A stretch of DNA of 5,958 nucleotides, taken from positions 1-5,958 of the forward strand of contig JAFWDX010000324.1 of the NCBI GenBank assembly GCA_017515945.1, read 5' to 3'. The position numbers and the translations under genes are program-made. The notes beneath the pieces are model-generated. The model was not told where the DNA came from and made no database searches. It saw only the letters and a list, made by a program, of their open reading frames with translations. Below, piece after piece: positions 1 through 5,822 of this stretch (the stretch's first letter is position 1; every line of letters begins with the position of its first letter). This stretch comes from Blautia sp. GTDB taxonomy: Bacteria > Bacillota > Clostridia > Lachnospirales > Lachnospiraceae.

Positions 1-112
1 CAGGTGCGTGAGACAAAAGCTGAGCCGTCAAGGCCGGGCGCACTTTCAATGCGACGAAAGGAGCCTGCGCCCGGCCTCGTAACTGTGAAGGAGCTTGTGA
101 CTGAACAGTTAC
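1..112 (-). repeat. Left copy of the flanking repeat element (partial, inverse orientation)
   Basis: Read on the minus strand from 112 down to 1, this stretch aligns without gaps to 5521-5632 on the plus strand. I count 17 mismatches in 112 positions (about 85% identity), mostly transitions. The outer 34 bp (79-112) is a module with complementary ends, GTAACTGT and ACAGTTAC. The right copy continues to a second terminal repeat at 5686, so about 54 bp of the left copy probably lies beyond the window start. It shows no open frame worth calling and no transposase. It looks like a small non-autonomous element or dispersed intergenic repeat; the family is not recognised. Confidence 0.8.
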
Positions 113-153
113 GATTCCACGTATTCAGAACCTCTGCATTTACCACGTTCTGA

Positions 154-245
154 TCACAACCTGGCTGAAAATGAGTCAAGGGACCTGTCCCCCTGACTCA
201 CAGCCTGGCTGAAAATGAGTCAAGGAACCTGTCCCCCTGACTCAG
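154..245. repeat. Tandem repeat, two 44-bp units with TGASTCA heptamers
   Basis: Two adjacent 44-bp units start at 154 and 198. Each contains CCTGGCTGAAAA followed by an imperfect palindrome bounded by TGAGTCA and TGACTCA (172-200 and 216-244). The 41 bp compared directly (160-200 against 204-244) differ at one base, 182 against 226. The heptamers fall at 172, 194, 216 and 238, an exact 22-bp period with alternating centre base. The second unit overlaps the last 26 bp of the ABC gene ending at 220 and supplies its stop codon. A related array lies on the other flank (5823-5958) in opposite orientation. Confidence 0.85.
167..200 (-). terminator. Probable intrinsic terminator of the export operon, formed by a repeat unit
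   Basis: On the minus strand, 200-189 (TGAGTCAGGGGG) can pair with 183-172 (TCCCTTGACTCA). This gives a 12-bp stem including two G-T wobbles, closed by a 5-nt loop and followed at once by TTTTC. The hairpin begins 20 nt after the stop codon of the last operon gene. The neighbouring unit (244-216) can form a weaker version of the same hairpin that includes the stop codon. The T tract is only four bases, so termination may be incomplete. Confidence 0.5.
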
Positions 246-2424
246 TCCCATCCAGCCTCTGTCTGGCAACGAGATCCGCAAACAGTCCGCCCTTCGCGAT
301 GAGCTCTTCATACGTACCGGATTCCCGGATCTTCCCTTCGTCCAGCACCAGGATCCTGTCGCAGTGGCGGATGGTGGACAGACGATGGGCGATCACGATG
401 CGGGTGCATTTCATTGCGTCCAGAGCCTCGGAAACCTGTTTCTGTGTGATATTATCCAGTGCGGAGGTCGCCTCGTCCAGCAGAAGAAGCTTTGGTTTGG
501 GCGCTACGGCCCGGGCGATCATCAGACGCTGGCGCTGGCCGCCGGAAATGCCTCCGCCGCCCTCCTGCAGCACGGTGTTCATGCCCATGGGCATGTCGCG
601 GATCTCGTCCGCAATCCCCGCGATCTCGGCTGCATCCCAGGCCTCCTGCAGGGACAGACCCGGTGCGGATATGGTGATGTTGTCGTAAATGCTTCCGGCA
701 AAAATATCTCCGTCCTGCATTACGGTACCGATCCGTTTGCGCAGGGAACCCATATCCAGTGTCTGCACATCCTTCCGGTCAAAAAAGATGGCGCCCTTTT
801 CCGGCTTTTCAAAGCCAAGGAGCAACCTCATCAACGTGGATTTCCCGCAGCCGGTCTTGCCGACGATAGCCACATACTGCCTCGCGGGAATCGTCAGGCT
901 AAGATCATCCAGGATCTTCCTGCCGCCCTCTTCATAGCGGAAGGTGACGTGGGAAAGCTCTATGCTCCCCGTGATCGAGGTCACCGCCTCACGGCCCGTA
1001 TGCTTCTCCGGCTCCGCCTCCATCAGCGGGCGGATGATCTCCAGGCTGGGCATGACCGTCGCGGCCGTCACGGCCACAGAGGATATCGCCGTAAATGCGC
1101 CCTGAATATAGGCGTACGCCGTATTGAAGCCATAATAATCCGCGATGGAGACGCCGGACTTCACCGCCACATAGTACATCACGATCGTCCCCACCAGGGA
1201 GATTGCCGTCGTGATCACCGTGTTGAGCTTGATCAGCGCCGGCGGATTGAACTTCAGCGAGGCTTCATTGGTATACAGATCCAGCCATTTTGCAAAAGCC
1301 CGGTTTTCCGCTCCGGAGAGCCGGATCTTTTCGATTCCGCCGATCAGTGAATAGGTCAGGCCCTTCTCTTTGGCACTGAGATTCATCAGTTCCTTGTTCC
1401 GGCCGGCCTGCAGCAGATTTGCGGCCACGCTCAGTCCCAGGGACAGGATCGTCACCAGCAGAGACGGGATCACCAGGGAACGGGCATAGGAAAACACCTG
1501 CGTCAGATAGACCAGTGAAAAAACGCCGGTCACGGCCGTCGAAAAGATCGAATCCACCAGCGTGGTGCACAGTGAATTCATATAGCCCAGATACTGGCTC
1601 AGCTCACCGGAGCTGTATTTTTTGAAAAAAGTGGCCGGCAGCGAAAGTACACGCATCATGGATGCCGCCTGCACATTGACATTGAGCTTGATCCGGATCC
1701 GTGACAGCAAAAGCTGCCGAATGATGGTCAGCAGGAAATTCCCCACCGTGGCAAAGAACATAAAGCCCAGAACACCTGCCAGCAGCCGGTTGCTCCCGGT
1801 GGCGATCACCTCATCCATCAGGATGTGGTTCAGCCGGGGCATGACCATTCCGACGAGGGTGATCGCCAGCGCAGCCAGTCCGAAGGATGCCAGATCCCAA
1901 CCGCTGATGGTCTCCATCATATAATGGGAAAGATCCTTCAGTGTTATTTTTTTCAGAGGAAGGGGTCTGTAAAAACAATAGGCATCCGTACAGATCTTCT
2001 TTTCCTCCGAGGCGTTGACCAGGATGCGTTTTCCCGTGGCAGGGTCTCTGTACTGATAGACTCCGGCCGAGTTGCGCAGAACCGTGACGACGGCCCCGCT
2101 TTCCCGCAGCGTGACGATCATGGCGCCCATGGCATCCTTGTGCCATCCAGGCTCCAGAGCGACCTGGCGGTACATGATATCCGAGGAAGACAGCAGGAAA
2201 TCCAGCTGCCCTTCCAGGTCATGGATCCGGGGCGGGATCTCCCGCTCACGGATACCGAAATATTTAAGAAGCGTCTCCAGGGCCGCGCTGATATCCGCAC
2301 CCCTGCGGACGTCAAGGCCTGAGCGGCGCCCGGTGACCGCATACTCCAGCTTTTCAAAGGAATCGGATAGCAATCTCCTCTCATGCTTTTTCCGGTCCTC
2401 GATCTGCTCATCAAACCAACCCAT
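220..2424 (-). CDS. NHLM/NHLP bacteriocin-type ABC transporter, permease/ATP-binding subunit without peptidase
   Basis: A 734-residue half-transporter, expected to pair with the peptidase-bearing subunit encoded upstream. Residues 1 to about 165 are a soluble N-terminal domain with family-like landmarks (PGWHKD at 92-97, RDPATGK at 126-132, FYRPLP at 151-156). About 175-455 is the hydrophobic membrane domain. The ATPase has Walker A GKTGCGKST (522-530), Q-loop Q570, signature ISGGQ (626-630), Walker B LLLLDEA with D650 and E651, and H-loop H680, so all nucleotide-binding motifs are intact. There is no C39 catalytic Cys/His pair. The start is ATG at 2424, with AAGGGAG 7 nt upstream overlapping the previous gene's stop, which suggests translational coupling. 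The last residues (ESGGQVP) and the TGA stop come from the flanking 44-bp repeat, so the original C-terminus was probably different. The family call (the second ABC protein of NHLM systems) rests on domain order, N-terminal pattern and neighbours. Confidence 0.93.
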   Translation of the reverse strand: MGWFDEQIEDRKKHERRLLSDSFEKLEYAVTGRRSGLDVRRGADISAALETLLKYFGIREREIPPRIHDLEGQLDFLLSSSDIMYRQVALEPGWHKDAMGAMIVTLRESGAVVTVLRNSAGVYQYRDPATGKRILVNASEEKKICTDAYCFYRPLPLKKITLKDLSHYMMETISGWDLASFGLAALAITLVGMVMPRLNHILMDEVIATGSNRLLAGVLGFMFFATVGNFLLTIIRQLLLSRIRIKLNVNVQAASMMRVLSLPATFFKKYSSGELSQYLGYMNSLCTTLVDSIFSTAVTGVFSLVYLTQVFSYARSLVIPSLLVTILSLGLSVAANLLQAGRNKELMNLSAKEKGLTYSLIGGIEKIRLSGAENRAFAKWLDLYTNEASLKFNPPALIKLNTVITTAISLVGTIVMYYVAVKSGVSIADYYGFNTAYAYIQGAFTAISSVAVTAATVMPSLEIIRPLMEAEPEKHTGREAVTSITGSIELSHVTFRYEEGGRKILDDLSLTIPARQYVAIVGKTGCGKSTLMRLLLGFEKPEKGAIFFDRKDVQTLDMGSLRKRIGTVMQDGDIFAGSIYDNITISAPGLSLQEAWDAAEIAGIADEIRDMPMGMNTVLQEGGGGISGGQRQRLMIARAVAPKPKLLLLDEATSALDNITQKQVSEALDAMKCTRIVIAHRLSTIRHCDRILVLDEGKIRESGTYEELIAKGGLFADLVARQRLDGTESGGQVP

Positions 2425-2431
2425 ATTTACT

Positions 2432-2438
2432 CTCCCTT
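2432..2438 (-). promoter_or_regulatory. Ribosome binding site of the second ABC gene
   Basis: AAGGGAG on the minus strand lies 7 nt before the ATG at 2424 and overlaps the TAA stop (2439-2437) of the peptidase/ABC gene. This fixes the start and points to coupled translation. Confidence 0.75.
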
Positions 2439-4614
2439 ACTCACTGGTCACCAGCTGTGTATACGCGCCGCCCTTTGCCAGGAGCTCGTCATGCGTTCCC
2501 CGCTCAATGATATGTCCCCGGTCCATGACGATGATCTCATCGCAGTCCCTGATCGTGGACAGGCGGTGGGCAATCACGATACAGGTAATACCCCGCTCGC
2601 TGATGGCTTTGACCACCTCATACTCCGTCTGGGCATCCAGGGCAGAGGTCGCTTCGTCCAGAATGCAGATGGTCGGATCCTGCGCCAGAGCCCGGGCGAT
2701 TTCGATCCGCTGCCTCTGTCCGCCGGAAAAGTCGCGGCCGTTCTCTGTCATCCTGTGCTGATATCCTCCGTTGCGCACCACGATGTCCTCGTGTATGCCG
2801 GCATCTCTGGCGGCAAGGATCATTTCGAAATTTTCTATGGATTCATCCCACATCTTGATATTGTCCGCAACGGTGTCCTCAAACAGCGTCACATTCTGGT
2901 CGATCACCGCCACGGAACCGGTAAATACATGCCGGTCGATCTTTTCGATCGGTATCCCGTCAAAGGTGATACTGCCGCTCCACGGCGCGTACAGTCCCGA
3001 AAGAAGCCTGGCGATGGTGGATTTGCCGCAGCCTGAACGTCCCACCAGAGCGATTTTCTGTCCGGGCTTTACGCTGAGATTGAAATCTGTGATCAGAGGA
3101 TTGGCCAGACGCGCATAACCGAAGGTGATGTCCTTCATCTCGATCATCCCGCTGAGCTTTTCATACTCTGCGGTCTTTTCCTTTGGCTCCAGATTCGGGT
3201 CGCTGGGATAGCTCATCACGTCCTCCACCCGCTCCATCTGGGTGATCATTTCCTGAAGGGACTGGCCCGCGGCGATGATGTCGGAGGCCGGTTTCATAAA
3301 TGAGCTCAGAAAGCCCTGGAAGGCCATCACCATACCAATGGTGAACGAACCATGCAGGACCAGATAAATGCCGGTGCCCAGGATGGCCAGATTGGTCACG
3401 GAGGTCACCACGGTCGGGATCATGCTCAGATATGTGTTCAGCCTGATAAAGCGCAGCTCCTGGGTGTTCACGCTGGCCTGAAAGCCGGCCCACCGTCCGA
3501 AATAACCCCTCTCCGCACCGCTGGCCTTGATGGTCTCGATCATACGCACCCCGGATGAGGTGGCGCTGGAGAGCTTGGCGCTGTCCCGCATCTGGACCCG
3601 TGTGATATTCACGCGTTTGTTGGTGACGATCATGGATACCCCCAGGTTGATGACAATGGCGCTGATCCCGATCAGGGTCAGCAGGACGCTGTACCGCAGC
3701 ATGACGACCAGATAAAACACCATCATGACGGAATTGAGCACCAGGGGGGCAAAAGTGTTGACCAGCGTTCCGGCTATGGCGGCATTGGTCCCCTGCCGGT
3801 CCGCGATATCCGCGCTCAGACGCTGGCCGAAAAACTGCATGGGCAGATGCAGCACCTTCCAGAGATAGGTGGAGCTGCCGACCGCCTCCATTTTCCCCTG
3901 AATGCGCAGTGAATATACCGTGGCAATCCACAGGACCGTGATATTAATCGCCGCAAAGGCGCTCATGGCCGCGATAAAAGGCACCAGCCAGTCCGGATTG
4001 GTCCCGCCGAGCAGCCTGTCCAGAAATACCCTGCCGAAAACGGGGCTGATGATCCCCATCAGGGAAGAGATCGTCGTGGTGAGCACCACAAAGATCACCG
4101 CTGCAGACGTACCTGCAAGACGTTCCTTTGCATAAGAAAACATGCTCTTCTTTTTGCCGGAAGGGACGAAATCCTCCCCCGGCTCAAGCGTGATCACCAC
4201 ACCTGTGAATTCGTTGTCAAATTCCTCCATGGTGACCTCGACCCGTCCCCGCGCCGGATCGTTGAGCACGGCTTTGCCCCTGTGAAAACCGCAGAGCACG
4301 ACAAAATGATTGAAGCCCCAGTGGATGATACAGGGGAAGGGACCCTCCTCCTGCAGAGATTCCGGATCGACCCTCCAGGCCTGCGCCTTCATTCCGTAAT
4401 TGCGGGCGGCGACAATGATATTTTTGGCGCTGGCTCCGTCCCTGGATACGCCGCAGTCCACGCGGGCCTGCTCCAGCGGGATCCACTTCTTGTAATAGTG
4501 CATCACCATGGTCAGAGAAGCGGCCCCGCACTCCAGGACCTCCAGCTGCATGACCACAGGCACCTTCACCACGCCGGTGGTCTGCGGCCGGGGAATATTG
4601 ATCTGATTACTCAT
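2437..4614 (-). CDS. NHLM/NHLP bacteriocin-type ABC transporter with N-terminal C39 leader peptidase
   Basis: A 725-residue peptidase-containing exporter. It should cleave a precursor leader, typically after a Gly-Gly-type motif, and drive export of the core peptide across the cytoplasmic membrane. The C39 domain (about 15-145) shows oxyanion Q23, nucleophile C29 in LECGAAS, H103 in FNHFVVL and D119 in NDPARG, so the protease looks active. About 165-450 is the membrane domain. The ATPase has Walker A GRSGCGKST (525-533), Q-loop Q573, signature FSGGQ (629-633), Walker B with D653 and E654, and H-loop H683. I chose ATG at 4614 because GAGGTG sits 6 nt upstream. An in-frame GTG at 4623 would add three residues but lies inside that ribosome site. 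It is the middle gene, 13 bp after the secretion protein and 12 bp before the partner ABC gene. General C39 exporters for lantibiotic-like or class II peptides are the alternative; the paired non-peptidase ABC gene and NHLM-like adaptor favour the NHLM type. Confidence 0.95.
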   Translation of the reverse strand: MSNQINIPRPQTTGVVKVPVVMQLEVLECGAASLTMVMHYYKKWIPLEQARVDCGVSRDGASAKNIIVAARNYGMKAQAWRVDPESLQEEGPFPCIIHWGFNHFVVLCGFHRGKAVLNDPARGRVEVTMEEFDNEFTGVVITLEPGEDFVPSGKKKSMFSYAKERLAGTSAAVIFVVLTTTISSLMGIISPVFGRVFLDRLLGGTNPDWLVPFIAAMSAFAAINITVLWIATVYSLRIQGKMEAVGSSTYLWKVLHLPMQFFGQRLSADIADRQGTNAAIAGTLVNTFAPLVLNSVMMVFYLVVMLRYSVLLTLIGISAIVINLGVSMIVTNKRVNITRVQMRDSAKLSSATSSGVRMIETIKASGAERGYFGRWAGFQASVNTQELRFIRLNTYLSMIPTVVTSVTNLAILGTGIYLVLHGSFTIGMVMAFQGFLSSFMKPASDIIAAGQSLQEMITQMERVEDVMSYPSDPNLEPKEKTAEYEKLSGMIEMKDITFGYARLANPLITDFNLSVKPGQKIALVGRSGCGKSTIARLLSGLYAPWSGSITFDGIPIEKIDRHVFTGSVAVIDQNVTLFEDTVADNIKMWDESIENFEMILAARDAGIHEDIVVRNGGYQHRMTENGRDFSGGQRQRIEIARALAQDPTICILDEATSALDAQTEYEVVKAISERGITCIVIAHRLSTIRDCDEIIVMDRGHIIERGTHDELLAKGGAYTQLVTSE

Positions 4615-4620
4615 CGGCGG

Positions 4621-4626
4621 CACCTC
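4621..4626 (-). promoter_or_regulatory. Ribosome binding site of the peptidase/ABC gene, deciding its start
   Basis: GAGGTG on the minus strand lies 6 nt before ATG 4614 and just after the TGA stop (4630-4628) of the secretion protein. The GTG alternative start at 4623-4621 is the second half of this site and is therefore disfavoured. Confidence 0.75.
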
Positions 4627-4627
4627 G

Positions 4628-5398
4628 TCAGTTAAAGAACAAAGACATGGGCGACAGGGTCTCCGTCACCACACGACCCTGGTAGATCCCTTCCGGCAGC
4701 TGCTCCGACATGGAAACGGGATACACCACATCGCCGGCGGAAAGTTGTCCTGCCAGAAGGATATACACATCTGTAGTCTCTGAGATTGCCTCCGGCTCCA
4801 GCACGGAAGGCGTCAGCTCATAGTGTTTTCCATCCACATTGACAGTGCGGTACTCGACCACGCCCTCCAGGGCGGACGCCGGTACCAGGCATACCGTTTC
4901 CCCATTCTGCGACACAACCGCTGCGGGTGATGTGGAATCGATCCGTCCAAGCACTCCCCATATGCATACGCCGATCAGGAGCAGGATGACTGTCGCCAGG
5001 ACAATCCACACGCCCGCACTGGTCACGCGCAGGTAATCATTAAGCTTTTCAGGAGATTCGATCCGCTCCAGGCTTTTTTCACGAAAGATGTTTGTCTTTG
5101 CGGGGCCGGAAGGCTGAGGCGGAGCCTGAGCCGCCGCTGTTGCCTGTGCCGTCGTTGCTGTCGGCGCATCCTGTGCGCCGGGGGCCGTCTGCGCTGCCGG
5201 TGCCTGGGGGGTGTTCTGCGCCTCAGGCGCCATCGGGGCCGCCTCTGCGGCCGGTGTTTCCTGTACGACCGGCGCAGCCTGTGCCGCAGAGTTCTTCACG
5301 GCAGCGGCCGTTTCTTCAGCTTTGACCGGGTTCCCGGATGTCCGGGGATTCGGTTTTGCCGCTCCGGAACCGGTAGTTTTTTTCTTTCTTTTAGCCAT
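4628..5398 (-). CDS. NHLM/NHLP bacteriocin system secretion protein, short HlyD-like form
   Basis: A 256-residue membrane-anchored accessory protein, first gene of the operon. It has a Lys/Arg-rich start (MAKRKKK), a low-complexity Ala/Pro/Gln/Thr linker (about 27-100), and a conserved-looking juxtamembrane segment (NIFREKSLERIESPEKL, 103-119). One transmembrane helix follows (about 129-150, ending WGVLGRID), then a roughly 105-residue extracytoplasmic domain ending LPEGIYQGRVVTETLSP and a few hydrophobic residues. That order matches the ends of NHLM secretion proteins as I recall them, but the long coiled-coil hairpin and lipoyl-type domain of full HlyD adaptors are absent. No frameshift is evident, so this looks like a short form rather than a broken gene. 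The frame opens at ATG 5461 (277 residues), but those 21 extra codons run through a perfect inverted repeat and resemble leader sequence. I prefer ATG 5398 although its ribosome site is weak (GGGAAAGCGAG, ending 7 nt upstream). Confidence 0.85.
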   Translation of the reverse strand: MAKRKKKTTGSGAAKPNPRTSGNPVKAEETAAAVKNSAAQAAPVVQETPAAEAAPMAPEAQNTPQAPAAQTAPGAQDAPTATTAQATAAAQAPPQPSGPAKTNIFREKSLERIESPEKLNDYLRVTSAGVWIVLATVILLLIGVCIWGVLGRIDSTSPAAVVSQNGETVCLVPASALEGVVEYRTVNVDGKHYELTPSVLEPEAISETTDVYILLAGQLSAGDVVYPVSMSEQLPEGIYQGRVVTETLSPMSLFFN

Positions 5399-5426
5399 CT
5401 GTTTTCTCGCTTTCCCGATAAGGAGA

Positions 5427-5474
5427 CATCCGTATATGAATAGATCGTCTTGCCGGTCCATTCATATACGGATG
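5427..5474. promoter_or_regulatory. Perfect 15-bp inverted repeat upstream of the secretion gene
   Basis: The arms 5427-5441 (CATCCGTATATGAAT) and 5460-5474 are exactly complementary and enclose an 18-nt loop. The repeat ends 28 bp before the preferred ATG (5398) in the transcribed direction. No T tract follows on the minus strand, so it is not an intrinsic terminator. It could be an operator for a dimeric regulator or an mRNA hairpin controlling translation of the first gene. The alternative ATG at 5461 sits at the junction of arm and loop. Confidence 0.6.
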
Positions 5475-5520
5475 GATCCTGATCCGATCGTGGAATTGTT
5501 CAGTCACACGTAATCATCCG

Positions 5521-5686
5521 GTAACTGTTCAGTCACAAGCTCCCTCACAGTTACTAAGCCAGATGCAGACTCCTTTCGTCGCATTGGAAGTGCACCTGGC
5601 CCTGGCTGCTCAACTTTAGTCTTACACACCTGCCAAGGCACGCCTGCGGTGTCGCAGTAAATGCGAGGTGCTGACTGAACAGTTAC
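5521..5686 (+). repeat. MITE-like 166-bp element with 15-bp terminal inverted repeats (right copy)
   Basis: GTAACTGTTCAGTCA at 5521-5535 is the exact reverse complement of 5672-5686, bounding a 166-bp element with no coding capacity. Its first 34 bp (5521-5554) form a hairpin-capable module, and internal CGCATT (5580-5585) is complementary to AATGCG (5660-5665). The first 112 bp recur in inverse orientation at 1-112. An extra 11-bp piece of the terminal sequence (TGTTCAGTCAC) is at 5497-5507. I see no obvious target-site duplication. It could be a miniature transposable element or a structured dispersed repeat. Confidence 0.65.
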
Positions 5687-5706
5687 ATCTTCTGATCATA
5701 ATAGTC

Positions 5707-5740
5707 GGAGCTGTTCCGTCACAGGCTCCTCCACAGTTCC
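5707..5740 (+). repeat. Degenerate extra copy of the 34-bp palindromic module
   Basis: Aligns without gaps to 5521-5554 with about 7 mismatches in 34 bp and keeps the central features (CTGTTC, GTCACA, CACAGTT). It is probably a decayed remnant of the same element family, lying just outside the intact right copy. Confidence 0.6.
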
Positions 5741-5771
5741 CGACAGCCTGATACGTATGACTGCCAAGTAT

Positions 5772-5800
5772 ATTATAACATACCTTTTTTTAAATGAGAA
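5772..5800 (-). promoter_or_regulatory. Putative sigma-70-type promoter of the export operon, extended -10
   Basis: On the minus strand 5780-5772 reads TGTTATAAT, a consensus TATAAT -10 box with the TG of an extended -10. TTCTCA (5800-5795) lies 17 bp upstream and matches the -35 consensus at 4 of 6 positions. This is an AT-rich island in an otherwise GC-rich window, and it points towards the three genes with no other good candidate nearer. The same island also offers a weaker plus-strand arrangement (CTGATA, 17 bp, TATTAT at 5771-5776). Confidence 0.55.
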
Positions 5801-5822
5801 CGTTTCACAGAAGAAAACAACA

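Larger units (their letters stand above)
5399..5765 (-). other. Putative long 5' leader of the export operon
   Basis: If transcription starts about 7 nt after the -10 box at 5777-5772, the mRNA carries roughly 367 nt before ATG 5398. Going in the transcribed direction, this holds a degenerate 34-bp palindromic module (5740-5707), the whole 166-bp repeat element (5686-5521) and a strong hairpin (5474-5427). No convincing gene, tRNA or peptide precursor is visible on either strand; minus-strand frames here are short and lack a typical NHLP leader. I do not recognise a known riboswitch or T-box pattern. Confidence 0.35.

Noticed and set aside
364..1350. Long plus-strand open frame of 328 codons opposite the second ABC gene
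   Set aside because: Its translation is rich in His/Arg/Gln with no domain pattern, and it lies opposite a gene with intact ABC motifs; it is a shadow of GC-rich coding DNA.
3161..3931. Minus-strand frame of 256 codons inside the peptidase/ABC gene
   Set aside because: Different frame within a gene whose membrane and ATPase domains are intact; the composition (Gly/His/Arg/Gln) is typical of an out-of-frame reading.
4614..4623. GTG start at 4623 for the peptidase/ABC gene
   Set aside because: The GTG is part of the GAGGTG ribosome site that serves the ATG at 4614 at ideal spacing.
4628..5398. Secretion protein as a frameshifted or truncated pseudogene
   Set aside because: The reading frame is continuous and ends with a family-like C-terminal segment after the membrane anchor, so an in-family short form explains it better than decay.
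5427..5474. Inverted repeat as an intrinsic terminator
   Set aside because: Neither strand has a T-rich run directly after the stem.
5436..5513. 25-codon plus-strand frame with AAGGAG 10 nt upstream of its ATG
   Set aside because: It overlaps the perfect inverted repeat, has no family resemblance and no plus-strand promoter; the ribosome-site match is likely chance.
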